Assembly (NCBI RefSeq): GCF_001590905.1
Contig: NZ_BCTT01000010.1
Span: 1 to 64,000 of the forward strand
Length of the DNA stretch: 64,000 nucleotides
Reading direction: 5' to 3'
Origin: Serratia grimesii NBRC 13537
Lineage (GTDB): Bacteria; Pseudomonadota; Gammaproteobacteria; Enterobacterales; Enterobacteriaceae
Shown: positions 8,998 to 16,950 of the stretch, piece by piece
Layout of the letters: every line of letters begins with the position of its first letter
How positions within the stretch are numbered: the first letter of the stretch is position 1
The notes under the pieces: generated by a model
What the model was told of the DNA's origin: nothing
The model's input: the letters and a program-made list of their open reading frames with translations, nothing else
The model's database searches: none
Translations under genes and position numbers: made by a program

Positions 8998-9561
8998 TCA
9001 AAATTTAGGATAGTGGATCAGATCATGTATACGTACGCTTTGCTGACTGGCATTGCGGTAGGCATGTGGGCGATCGGCCTGAAAGCGCATCGCCTCGCCG
9101 CTTGCCAGCGAATACCACTGCCCGTCAACCGCCAGCTCCAGTTCACCACTGATGACAATCACATGCTCAATCACCCCCGGTTCATGCGCTGAAGACTCGC
9201 TGAGTGCTCCTGGGGCCAGATCGATAACAAACATATCAAAGCCCAGTTGCCGATCGAACGGAAACAGTGGTACGACTCGCATATCGGCGTTGTTCTGATT
9301 GAACACTGGCGCATCACCATAACGGTGCAGTGTCGCCTGCTGTTGCAACGGTGATATTTCCAAAAAAGCAGAAAATGCCACATTAAAGCCTGTTGCTATC
9401 TTCCACAGTGTCGCCACCGTCGGGCTGGATTCGCCGCGTTCTATCTGTCCCAGCATGGCCTTGCTGACACCGGTATTTTCAGCTGCCTGGGCCAGGCTCC
9501 AGCCGCGATGCATACGCAAAGATCGGAGTGTCTGAGCCAGATGACTGGACAGTTCCTGCAT
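8998..9561 (-). CDS. sutR: XRE-family regulator with cupin domain (SutR/YdcN-like)
   Basis: 187-residue regulator. Residues about 8-62 are a Cro/CI-type helix-turn-helix (GWSLAQAAENTGVSKAMLGQ, then ERGESSPTVATLWKIA). Residues about 110-180 are a small beta-barrel cupin (PGVIEHVIVISGELELAVDG and GEAMRFQADRPHAYRN) that probably binds a ligand. It is divergent from a BenE-type transporter exactly as ydcN/ydcO in E. coli, where YdcN is named SutR and linked to sulfur utilisation genes. Two 16-bp palindromes between the genes are its likely operators. The symbol follows E. coli by context and domain order; the effector is unknown. Confidence 0.82.
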   Translation of the reverse strand: MQELSSHLAQTLRSLRMHRGWSLAQAAENTGVSKAMLGQIERGESSPTVATLWKIATGFNVAFSAFLEISPLQQQATLHRYGDAPVFNQNNADMRVVPLFPFDRQLGFDMFVIDLAPGALSESSAHEPGVIEHVIVISGELELAVDGQWYSLASGEAMRFQADRPHAYRNASQQSVRIHDLIHYPKF

Positions 9562-9600
9562 GTTTGTCTCCCCTGAAATTCTGGCTGATTATAGCTACTT

Positions 9601-9653
9601 GTGCGCTATAACGCACGATGCTATGCTCATTCCCTCCGTGCGTTATAACGCAC
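9601..9653. promoter_or_regulatory. Twin 16-bp palindromic operators, probably for the SutR-like regulator
   Basis: GTGCGCTATAACGCAC (9601-9616, one mismatched pair) and GTGCGTTATAACGCAC (9638-9653, perfect palindrome) lie 37 bases apart in the 112-base gap between the divergent regulator and transporter genes. Two near-identical dyads in such a gap are the expected form of an XRE dimer operator. Assignment to this regulator is inference. Confidence 0.75.
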
Positions 9654-9673
9654 AACTGCTATCGGAGTGTGCT

Positions 9674-10867
9674 ATGCGCCCTGCCATCTCTCTGCGTCAC
9701 CTGTCTTTGCCCGCTGTCATGGCTGGGTTTGTTGCGGTTTTGGTAGGCTACACCAGCTCTGCTGCCATTATCTTCCAGGCCGCCGCCGCCGCCGGGGCGA
9801 CACCATTGCAGATCGGCGGTTGGCTAAGCATGTTAGGCCTAGGGATGGGAGTAACTTCCCTGGGACTTTCTTTGTATTACCGCACACCCATTTTAACCGC
9901 CTGGTCGACTCCCGGTGCGGCACTGCTGGTAACCAGCCTGCCCGGCACGCCGATCAACGAAGCCATTGGCGTGTTTATCTTTGCGTCCGGGTTGATCCTG
10001 CTGTGCGGCGTCACTGGATTGTTCGCCCGGCTCATGGATTATATTCCACAAGCAATTTCGGCGGCGATGCTGGCAGGGATTCTGCTGCGCTTTGGGCTCG
10101 ACGCCTTCGCGTCATTACAGGTCAATTTCGTGCTCAGCGCGGGGATGGGGTTGGTATATTTAGTCACCCGCCGCTATTTGGCGCGTTATGCGATTGTGTT
10201 GACGCTGCTGGCCGGACTGGCTATTGCAGCGCTGCAAGGCAATATTCATCTTTCACAGCAACCACTGACCTTTGCCATACCGGAATTTATGACACCGCAT
10301 TTTAGCTGGTCGACACTGCTGGGGATTGGCGTACCGTTCTTTGTGGTTACCATGGCGTCACAAAACGCCCCCGGAATTGCCACACTGAAGGCCGCTGGCT
10401 ACAGCGTTCCCACTTCGCCGCTGATCAGTTGGACGGCGCTGGTTGCCCTGCTGCTAGCACCGTTTGGCGGGTTTTCGGTATGCATTGCCGCAATCACCGC
10501 CGCCATCTGCATGGGCCCAGACGTACACCCGAACCCACAGCGTCGCTATATGGCTGCGGTGGCAGCCGGGGGATTTTACCTGCTGGCTGGGTTGTTCGGC
10601 GGAGTTATCAGCATGCTGTTCAGCGCATTGCCTACAGCGCTCATCCATACCATTGCCGGACTTGCACTGCTGGGCACTATCGCAGGCAGTTTGCAACGCG
10701 CACTGCAAGATGAAAAGCAGCGTGACGCTGCACTGATCGCCTTCCTGATCACCGCGTCCGGTGTGACCTTACTCGGTGTGGGTTCTGCATTTTGGGGAAT
10801 TATTGGTGGCGCGCTCGCTCATATCATCTTGTCGTTACCGCAACGGACAACTAACTCAACAAATTGA
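9674..10867 (+). CDS. ydcO: Benzoate/H+ symporter BenE-family transporter (YdcO-like)
   Basis: 397-residue inner-membrane protein with about 12 hydrophobic segments along its whole length. It matches the BenE family: the N-terminal SLRHLSLPAVMAGFVAVLVG, VTMASQNAPGIATLKAAGY in the middle, and a C-terminal AHIILSLPQR end. The ATG at 9674 follows CGGAGTG at a good distance; an upstream ATG at 9560 would run through the operator palindromes. BenE itself takes up benzoate; the substrate of the YdcO branch is not established. Its last 17 bases overlap the end of the convergent DUF2000 gene. Confidence 0.85.
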   Translation: MRPAISLRHLSLPAVMAGFVAVLVGYTSSAAIIFQAAAAAGATPLQIGGWLSMLGLGMGVTSLGLSLYYRTPILTAWSTPGAALLVTSLPGTPINEAIGVFIFASGLILLCGVTGLFARLMDYIPQAISAAMLAGILLRFGLDAFASLQVNFVLSAGMGLVYLVTRRYLARYAIVLTLLAGLAIAALQGNIHLSQQPLTFAIPEFMTPHFSWSTLLGIGVPFFVVTMASQNAPGIATLKAAGYSVPTSPLISWTALVALLLAPFGGFSVCIAAITAAICMGPDVHPNPQRRYMAAVAAGGFYLLAGLFGGVISMLFSALPTALIHTIAGLALLGTIAGSLQRALQDEKQRDAALIAFLITASGVTLLGVGSAFWGIIGGALAHIILSLPQRTTNSTN

Positions 10868-11285
10868 GTTTAGCTGTCAACTTACGCACGGTTTTCTTCT
10901 CACCGGCCAAGGCGATGCCCAATAGATGCCATTCGGAACTTGGCCGGTTGGCGACACTCGCAAGGAATTGGGCATAATTGGTCGTTTGCTGGCCATCAAC
11001 CGGGAACAGGATACGGTCGACCTCCGTTGCGTGCGATTGTTGCAACAGTGCGCTCAACTGTTCCTCACTGGCAGCCAGCACACTGATGCCTATCGGGATC
11101 AACCCCGGCCAACATTGCCCATGGCTGTCAGCCAATACCTCACCCACCAGCATCGGATGACGCTGTCCCAGCGTGAGCGCCAGTACCGCTGCCGCATTGG
11201 CAATATTACCCAGCGGCAAGTCTTGATTAAGCACAATTACACAGCGCTCGGCGCGAGTTGTTTTTGAGGAGAGATCTTCCATCAT
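10851..11285 (-). CDS. DUF2000 family protein
   Basis: 144-residue soluble protein. ERCVIVLNQDLPLGNIANAA near the N terminus and HPMLVGEVLADSHGQCWPGL in the middle match DUF2000, a family of unknown function whose fold resembles peptidyl-tRNA hydrolase II. The start MMEDLSS is set by AGGAAA six bases before ATG 11285. It lies 49 bases downstream of an AraC regulator on the same strand, a common pairing, so the two are probably co-transcribed. No catalytic function is claimed. Confidence 0.72.
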   Translation of the reverse strand: MMEDLSSKTTRAERCVIVLNQDLPLGNIANAAAVLALTLGQRHPMLVGEVLADSHGQCWPGLIPIGISVLAASEEQLSALLQQSHATEVDRILFPVDGQQTTNYAQFLASVANRPSSEWHLLGIALAGEKKTVRKLTAKLNLLS

Positions 11286-11334
11286 TGGGTTTCCTGTCGA
11301 TAAGTAAGCCTGCAGGATACCCAGCCGCAGTGGC

Positions 11335-12171
11335 TTAATCTGGAAGATTTGTGCACTGTTTCCGGTAATGCGCTGGTGTGAGGCGATAGGCGCGCTGGAA
11401 CCAGCGGCCCAGATGACTTTGATCGGCAAAACCCAGCTGTGCTGCAACGTCAACGGGTTTTGCTCCTGTGGCTAACAGCCGCCGCGCCTGTGCCAACCGA
11501 AGCTGAACCAAATACGCATGTGGCGGCAAACCATAAGTCTGGCGAAACAAGCGGGTCAGTCGGAATCGATCCAGCCCGGTTAACGCTGTCAGCGTTTCCA
11601 TACGAATATCCTGATGGCTGTTAGCATGAAGATAATCGCGAATGCGCCGCGCCTGATAACCGGAGGTTTCACTCGGTAACGATCGTCGCCAATGCACATG
11701 ACGGGTCAGTGCACACAGCAGGTTATCCAACGCAAATTGACGCTGTAATTCGCCCTCAACCGGTTGCTGTAACTGCGAGAAAGCCCGCATCGTCACCTGC
11801 GCCAGGAGCCGATCGTCGGATAACGTGGCAGCGAAACTGAGGCAGAAGCTGTCAGGAACCTCGGCAAATAACTGACGTAGCTGCAAATCCAACCATTGTG
11901 GATTGAGGTACAGCATCTGGTAGGTAAAACCCTCTTCTGCCGGTGCATCACCGTCATGCAGCTCTCCAGGCTCCAGCAAAAACACCTGCCCCGGCGTACT
12001 GCGATGACGTTGGCTCCGGCAATGGAACTGCTGTACCCCCTGTTCGGTGACACCCACCAGGTAATCATCATGCCAGTGGGGATCATAGGCATGCGCATGC
12101 CCGCCAAAATGGGCACGAATCAACTCTATGCCAGTCGGCCGGTCTTTCTTTAATTCGATCCAGCTGCTCAT
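11335..12171 (-). CDS. AraC-family transcriptional regulator (N-terminal cupin sensor)
   Basis: 278-residue regulator. Residues about 10-150 form an AraC-type cupin sensor domain (HAHAYDPHWHDDYLVGV, then TPGQVFLLEPGELHDGDA). Residues about 180-275 form the double HTH, with ALTGLDRFRLTRLFRQTYGL and AAQLGFADQSHLGRWFQRAY. I take the ATG at 12171; an ATG at 12204 is also possible, and the longest open frame (to 12399) adds residues without family character. It is upstream of and probably co-transcribed with the DUF2000 gene, and divergent from the MEKHLA/methyltransferase/cupin operon, which it might control. Confidence 0.85.
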   Translation of the reverse strand: MSSWIELKKDRPTGIELIRAHFGGHAHAYDPHWHDDYLVGVTEQGVQQFHCRSQRHRSTPGQVFLLEPGELHDGDAPAEEGFTYQMLYLNPQWLDLQLRQLFAEVPDSFCLSFAATLSDDRLLAQVTMRAFSQLQQPVEGELQRQFALDNLLCALTRHVHWRRSLPSETSGYQARRIRDYLHANSHQDIRMETLTALTGLDRFRLTRLFRQTYGLPPHAYLVQLRLAQARRLLATGAKPVDVAAQLGFADQSHLGRWFQRAYRLTPAHYRKQCTNLPD

Positions 12172-12342
12172 CGCCACCCTATTTTTGTTAAGCCAACCTT
12201 TCATATAGCAGATGTCCTCACGAGCGTCTGGAACAAATGTGCGCGCCAGATATACGAACGTCATTTTCCCCTTCGGCAATCTTCTGCTTAACTGAGAGTG
12301 GGGAAAGCTTGTTGCCCATACTGGATCGTTAAGGGAGCCACC

Positions 12343-12831
12343 ATGCCATCTTCCGTGCAAATTGATCTGATTCAACAAATAGACGCCGCCTACCGCCACT
12401 GGACAGGCGATGGTTTACCCGGTCCACAGACAACCGCTGACGAGCGACTATCCTGGCTACATCAGCAAGCGCCTTACAGCTTGCTGGCTCACGCAGATGG
12501 CGACGATCCGTTGTTTGTCTATGCCAACCACTGTGCTCAGCACTGCTTTGGTTATTCCTTTGATGAATTTATCGCGTTGCCTTCACGGCTGAGTGCTTCA
12601 CCGACAGACCGTGCAGAGCGTCAGCAATTGCTGGATAAAGTCACTCTGAAAGGTATTGCGCAGGGATATTGTGGCCTGCGCGTAGATAAATTTGGTGATG
12701 CCTTCACCATTTATGACTGCGCGGTGTGGCAAATACCTGGCGGCGGCCAAGGTGCTCTGTTCTGGCCACAACCGAAACGCCGACCTGGCTGGTATAGCCA
12801 ACAACATCAGGTGAACAATGCAAGACAGTAA
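12343..12831 (+). CDS. MEKHLA domain protein
   Basis: 162-residue soluble protein. The segment PLFVYANHCAQHCFGYSFDE followed by ALPSRLSASPTDRAERQQLL is typical of the MEKHLA domain, a PAS-related fold first described at the end of plant HD-ZIP III proteins and common in bacteria as a stand-alone protein. GDAFTIYDCAVWQI closes the domain. ATG 12343 has AAGGGAG ahead of it. Its last 14 bases overlap the methyltransferase gene, implying coupled translation. The function is unknown; a ligand- or redox-sensing role is only suggested by the PAS relation. Confidence 0.78.
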   Translation: MPSSVQIDLIQQIDAAYRHWTGDGLPGPQTTADERLSWLHQQAPYSLLAHADGDDPLFVYANHCAQHCFGYSFDEFIALPSRLSASPTDRAERQQLLDKVTLKGIAQGYCGLRVDKFGDAFTIYDCAVWQIPGGGQGALFWPQPKRRPGWYSQQHQVNNARQ

Positions 12832-13483
12832 CCGCTGGGCACAGGTTGACGCTTATCTCGTCGACAAACTTGTAGAACAGGATGACGCTCTGTTGCATGC
12901 GTTGGCTACCAACAGTGCAGCAGGATTGCCTGAACACGACGTAGCGCCAAATCAGGGCAAATTGCTGCATCTGTTTGCCCTGATGGTGAATGCCAAGCGT
13001 ATTCTGGAAATTGGTACCTTAGGCGGTTACAGCACCATTTGGTTGGCACGCGCATTACCACCGGGCGGCTTATTGGTGACGCTGGAAGCCGATCCACGTC
13101 ATGCTGAGATAGCCAGACAAAATATTGCCCGCGCAGGGCTGAGTGAATGTGTTGTGTTGCGAGTCGGCCCGGCTCTCGATAGCCTGCCACAATTGCAGCA
13201 AGAAGCGCCTTTTGATCTGATATTTATTGATGCCGACAAACCCAATAATCCGGATTATTTGCGATGGGCGCTGGCGTTATCTCGCCCTGGAACAGTGATT
13301 ATTGGCGACAACGTCGTACGTGATGGCGCAGTCACCGATCCAACAAGCCGTGACGAGCGGGTTCAGGGTGTACGACGTTTTTTTGACATGATGGCCAATG
13401 AACCTCGGCTCAGTGCCACCGCGTTACAGACCGTAGGCAGTAAGGGTTGGGATGGTTTTTCCATCGCCATAGTTAACCATTAG
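12818..13483 (+). CDS. Class I SAM-dependent O-methyltransferase (family 3)
   Basis: 221-residue enzyme of the catechol/caffeoyl-CoA O-methyltransferase type. The SAM-binding motif I is ILEIGTLGGYSTIWLAR (about residues 66-82), the acidic motif II is VTLEADPRHAEIA, and the metal-binding DLIFIDADKPNN plus IIGDNVVRDGAV follow, as in metal-dependent enzymes of the family. The acceptor is probably a hydroxylated small molecule but cannot be named. The gene begins inside the end of the MEKHLA gene and is followed 23 bases later by a cupin gene, so it is the middle gene of a three-gene operon. Confidence 0.88.
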   Translation: MQDSNRWAQVDAYLVDKLVEQDDALLHALATNSAAGLPEHDVAPNQGKLLHLFALMVNAKRILEIGTLGGYSTIWLARALPPGGLLVTLEADPRHAEIARQNIARAGLSECVVLRVGPALDSLPQLQQEAPFDLIFIDADKPNNPDYLRWALALSRPGTVIIGDNVVRDGAVTDPTSRDERVQGVRRFFDMMANEPRLSATALQTVGSKGWDGFSIAIVNH

Positions 13484-13506
13484 GTGACACCGTCACGAGA
13501 TAATCT

Positions 13507-14010
13507 ATGAATGACCAAGCCAGGCTGTTAGCTCAGCGTCTGATCCGTAATATTGAGCAGGTTGAGAAAACGCACGACCACCGTCCGCCACTCTATGACA
13601 GCATAGGTACTCGCCTGGGTACCGGCACTGCAGCCAGCAAATTGGGGGCATCCATCGACGTCGTAGCGCCAGGCATGCGCTCCTGCCCTTATCATTTCCA
13701 CTATGCACAGGAAGAAATGTTCATTGTACTTGAGGGAACCGGTACCTTGCGGGTTGCCGGAGAACAGCTGCCGATCAAAAGCGGCGACGTTATTTTTATC
13801 CCGCCGGGACCGGAATACCCGCATCAAATCATCAACACGTCAGACGCGCCGTTGAAATATCTTTCCATCAGCACCCGTGAACTGCCCGAACTGGTGGAAT
13901 ATCCGGACTCAGGAAAGTTTTTGGCAGCAGCCCAGCGTGGAGATGGTGAACAGGTGCGTTACATACAACGCCCTTCAGCGTCGCTCGATTATTGGCAGGA
14001 TGAACCCTAA
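13507..14010 (+). CDS. Cupin domain protein
   Basis: 167-residue single-domain cupin. The first metal-type motif is in SCPYHFHYAQEEMFIVLEGTG (His, His and Glu around residues 62-70) and the second in IPPGPEYPHQIINTSDAPL. The C-terminal 40 residues carry SIDYW-like SLDYWQDEP, seen in cupins related to sugar or small-molecule handling. It is the last gene of the MEKHLA/O-methyltransferase/cupin operon. Its final 36 bases overlap the 3' end of the convergent kinase gene. It may be a metal-dependent enzyme or a sugar-phosphate isomerase-like protein; the substrate is unknown. Confidence 0.82.
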   Translation: MNDQARLLAQRLIRNIEQVEKTHDHRPPLYDSIGTRLGTGTAASKLGASIDVVAPGMRSCPYHFHYAQEEMFIVLEGTGTLRVAGEQLPIKSGDVIFIPPGPEYPHQIINTSDAPLKYLSISTRELPELVEYPDSGKFLAAAQRGDGEQVRYIQRPSASLDYWQDEP

Positions 14011-14829
14011 GTCGCCTTCCGGTAGCGTGAGACCTAATGCTCGCGCTGCCTGCTCGGCAACACGAAAATCAATATCAGCCGCCTCGCCGTCTTCCATAAA
14101 CCAGGCCGCGGACAAGCCTGCCCAAGCGAGGATCCACTGCAACAATCGCTGCCGTTCGAACCCGCCCAATTGGCAAACCTGTTCAACCCGGCGGGAAAAA
14201 ATGTCAGGATCGGTCGCGACACCGTAATTCGGGTTGCAGAAGATATTGGCGTAGTCGAAGGCACGTTCGCCATAGAGACGTTTTGGGTCAATCACCAACC
14301 AGCCGCGTTCACCGAAGTCCAACACGTTGTCATGGTGTATATCGCCATGCAATACGCTCTGCTCACGCGGGCTGGTCAACAATTCCGCCGCTACGTTAGC
14401 ACTGAGGCGTAGCATGCCACCGTGGGCCTGAGCCGCTGGCCACAGAGAATTGAACCACTGGTGTAAGGGGATAAGATCTGGCAATGGTTTAGAACGAGGC
14501 ACATGCAGACGAGCAACCACCTGACAAAGGATTGCCGTTGCCTGCTGATCGTCACCATCACGTACCATCTGTGCCAACGAACGCGTCCCTTGCGCACGTT
14601 CTAACAAAATGCCATCGTCGTGCCACGCGAGAACTTGCGCCGCGCCTTCGCCCTGCCACCAGCACATTAATAGCCCGCCGAATTTTTCTTCCTGTTCGCG
14701 CGCGATTTTCAACATCGCTGGGGCCCCTTGATACCGTACCGGCATGAGCAAGCTGCTGTGGGTTTCAAAAGCCTGGCCGTCGGGCTGCAACTGCCAACGT
14801 TGCATATAGGGAATTAAGGCCTGATTCAT
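13975..14829 (-). CDS. Aminoglycoside/hydroxyurea resistance-type kinase (APH(6)-like)
   Basis: 284-residue phosphotransferase. The catalytic loop SVLHGDIHHDNVLDFGERG (Asp and Asn near residues 165-171) and the metal-binding Asp of WLVIDPKRLYGERAFDYAN are intact and arranged as in the aminoglycoside/hydroxyurea kinase family, whose known members phosphorylate streptomycin at the 6 position or hydroxyurea. The N lobe is short with AMLKIAREQEEK supplying the likely ATP-binding lysine. Chromosomal relatives often have no proven resistance role, so resistance is not claimed. It is convergent with the cupin gene, overlapping it by 36 bases. Confidence 0.8.
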   Translation of the reverse strand: MNQALIPYMQRWQLQPDGQAFETHSSLLMPVRYQGAPAMLKIAREQEEKFGGLLMCWWQGEGAAQVLAWHDDGILLERAQGTRSLAQMVRDGDDQQATAILCQVVARLHVPRSKPLPDLIPLHQWFNSLWPAAQAHGGMLRLSANVAAELLTSPREQSVLHGDIHHDNVLDFGERGWLVIDPKRLYGERAFDYANIFCNPNYGVATDPDIFSRRVEQVCQLGGFERQRLLQWILAWAGLSAAWFMEDGEAADIDFRVAEQAARALGLTLPEGDLGFILPIIERR

Positions 14830-14972
14830 TACCCTGAAATATCCTTCACAGTTATAAATGAATGTTAGTGATACTATTAGGAATCAATAGATCTCAGCGT
14901 ACTTCCGATGTTCACCGTTCCATCCTAACCAAGTTTGTTTATTTTTTTAATTAATCTCTCGGGGTTTTTATC

Positions 14973-15350
14973 ATGACATCATTGAAGCGCATTAATTATC
15001 CGCACTTGCCCACACCAGGCGGCCCCTATGTCCATGCTGTACGCCATGGGGATACATTGTATATTTCCGGGTTGACGGCATTTGCCACTGAGGCACAAGG
15101 GCAAGCAACGCAACAACAAACACAAGCTATTTTGGAACAGTTGGCGACCATCACCGCAGCGGAAGGCACAAATCTAAAAGCGCTGATTAAAATAACGGTA
15201 TTTTTAACTAATATCAGCGATCTACAGACCATTCGGCCAGTGCTGTTTGATTATTTCGATGGTGCGCTGCCAGCCTGTTCACTGGTTGCGGTCAGCGCAC
15301 TCTTCTCACCGCTGGTTAGCGTTGAGATCGAGGCCGTAGTGGCGCTATGA
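14973..15350 (+). CDS. RidA/YjgF family protein lacking the catalytic arginine
   Basis: 125-residue Rid-family protein. Family features are GPYVHAVRHGDTLYISGLTA at the N terminus, KALIKITVFLTNISD in the middle and VSVEIEAVVAL at the end. In RidA imine deaminases the sequence PAR(S/T) supplies the arginine that binds the substrate carboxylate; here it reads LPACSLVAV, with Cys102 at that place. It is therefore a non-RidA subfamily member and probably not a 2-aminoacrylate deaminase. It stands alone between the kinase gene (divergent) and an NTF2-fold gene (convergent). Confidence 0.85.
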   Translation: MTSLKRINYPHLPTPGGPYVHAVRHGDTLYISGLTAFATEAQGQATQQQTQAILEQLATITAAEGTNLKALIKITVFLTNISDLQTIRPVLFDYFDGALPACSLVAVSALFSPLVSVEIEAVVAL

Positions 15351-15360
15351 GATTGGGGCG

Positions 15361-15744
15361 CTATAAAGCGCCCTCATCCAGCTCACATGGGCCAATTTTG
15401 AACCAGGCCTTCGTAATTTTGCCCTGTTCAACCTCATAAATGGCGATCACATTCATTTTGCCGCGCCCCTGTGGGAAATTGCGTGTCACCACTTCCTGAT
15501 CAATGACCATGCTCCCCAAAGCCATTCGCTTAATACGCTCACCGTACAAACTGGGTTCTTTGAAACGAGTGATGTGACGCTCGCGGATCTCCGCCTTGCC
15601 GCTAGCCAACAATGTATTCGGATGCTCATAATACTGTGCATCTTCCGCCCAACACGCCATAAAAGCATCAATATCACGCGCGTTATAAGCATCAAGTTGC
15701 TGCTGAACTACGTCTTCTGGCCGTACTGTTTTATTGTTCATCAT
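15361..15744 (-). CDS. Nuclear transport factor 2 / SnoaL-like fold protein
   Basis: 127-residue single-domain protein. VVQQQLDAYNARDIDAFMACW followed by AEDAQYYEHPNTLLASGKAE is the usual start of the NTF2/SnoaL cone fold, and AIYEVEQGKITKAWFKIG the usual end. These proteins bind or isomerise small hydrophobic molecules or act as protein accessories; the ligand here is unknown. It starts at MMNNKTVRPED; the neighbouring upstream 310 bases (15745-16054) show no gene or clear regulatory dyad. Confidence 0.78.
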   Translation of the reverse strand: MMNNKTVRPEDVVQQQLDAYNARDIDAFMACWAEDAQYYEHPNTLLASGKAEIRERHITRFKEPSLYGERIKRMALGSMVIDQEVVTRNFPQGRGKMNVIAIYEVEQGKITKAWFKIGPCELDEGAL

Positions 15745-16054
15745 GCCCCTTCGTAAAAGCTAAATTATTATCAATTCCGCCAAATACGCTCCTAACCTTT
15801 CACATTAACGCTATCGTGCTGCATTTTTGTGACGTCAGTTCGCAGATTCATACGCCTCAACAAAATGAATAAATACCCCACAATGCTGCATAAATAAACT
15901 AGCATGCATTCCGAAGCGTTCGCCAGTCAGCGCAAAAAATTTCAATAGGGTACCGACGGCAAGAAAAACAGAGGCTCTGCATGCGTTAAGCTTTGCCGCC
16001 ATCAGGAATATTCTGCTAATTTACCACTAAGAAATTTATTACCGACGAGACGTT
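15745..16054. other. Gene-free stretch
   Basis: 310 bases between the NTF2-fold gene and the small membrane protein gene. It is AT-rich near both ends and should contain the two divergent promoters, but I see no convincing dyad, terminator or open frame. Confidence 0.5.
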
Positions 16055-16324
16055 ATGCAACAAAAACCGGTTATGCACGAAGCCAGACAGTTAAAGCGCC
16101 TCAACGCCGCCACGCGACGGCAATCCCATATGTATAAGTGGATTGCTTTTATCGCGGCGATGGACGCTGTGTTGGTGTTTTTTTATGACCGGGATATGCG
16201 CAATATTACCTTTTCAGGCGCCGTTGCGCTGGTATGCGGGTATTTATGGATCCGCGATCGTAACAAAGCGCGCGGTTACCGACGGGAGTACGATCGCAAA
16301 TTTGGCAAGCACAGTGGCCTTTAG
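16055..16324 (+). CDS. Small two-segment membrane protein of unknown function
   Basis: 89 residues. Two hydrophobic segments (about 27-44, WIAFIAAMDAVLVFFY; and about 52-66, FSGAVALVCGYLWI) are joined by a short charged loop. Both ends are strongly basic, with KARGYRREYDRKFGKH at the C terminus, so both termini are probably cytoplasmic. I do not recognise a family. Its stop overlaps the end of the convergent SnoaL-like gene by 4 bases. The ATG lacks a strong ribosome site, but composition and the neat packing against the next gene support it as real. Confidence 0.6.
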   Translation: MQQKPVMHEARQLKRLNAATRRQSHMYKWIAFIAAMDAVLVFFYDRDMRNITFSGAVALVCGYLWIRDRNKARGYRREYDRKFGKHSGL

Positions 16325-16716
16325 CTCTGCATGGCCTCGAGTACTTTCGCACTGTCTACTATTTGCACAAACTTCACAATTTTCCCCTCACGTAACTGAT
16401 AGATATGCGCAAAGGATGCGGTGAAAGACTTGCCGGTGGCACCATAAGTACCATGATAGAATCCTTGGGCAATCACGTTCTCACCCGCATCATAGAAATG
16501 GTCAACATCCGCACGATAACCCTGCCATTCCGTTCCTAAGCGCTGATGAACATTTTTAAAGATCGCCTGTGGGCCAATATAGGTACCGGCATAAGGGAAC
16601 CCTGCGGCTTCAGTCCATTCCGCATCAGGCGCTAACGCCGCCAGCAGGTTGCGACCATTCTCTTCGGCACTGCCGCCCTCATAAGTAGCGCGTACAATTT
16701 CAAGATTCGTTGGCAT
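16321..16716 (-). CDS. SnoaL-like/NTF2-fold protein
   Basis: 131-residue cone-fold protein. GRNLLAALAPDAEWTEAAGF, GTYIGPQAIFKNVHQRLGTE and HIYQLREGKIVKFVQIVDS are typical of SnoaL-like polyketide-cyclase-related proteins. The ATG at 16716 follows GGAG at seven bases; upstream in-frame ATGs would lengthen it with non-family residues. A second NTF2-fold gene lies about 0.6 kb away on the same strand but is only distantly similar. The substrate is unknown. Confidence 0.78.
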   Translation of the reverse strand: MPTNLEIVRATYEGGSAEENGRNLLAALAPDAEWTEAAGFPYAGTYIGPQAIFKNVHQRLGTEWQGYRADVDHFYDAGENVIAQGFYHGTYGATGKSFTASFAHIYQLREGKIVKFVQIVDSAKVLEAMQS

Positions 16717-16950
16717 GACATTTCTCCGGTGGCGTGAGCGGGATATCCCGGCCATACCCCACGGACACAGGTTTACACCAAGCGGGGATGACCGGAATAA
16801 GGCCATTGTAAGTTGCTTATTCCGGTGCAAAAACCGCAATTATGGCAATAGTCCGTTGCAGTATAGTAAACAATTCTTTTGCTGCATTGTCATAACCGGC
16901 TCATTGACGGCTGTTATAATCTGATGCTTTCCGACAACAAGGAACAAAAC

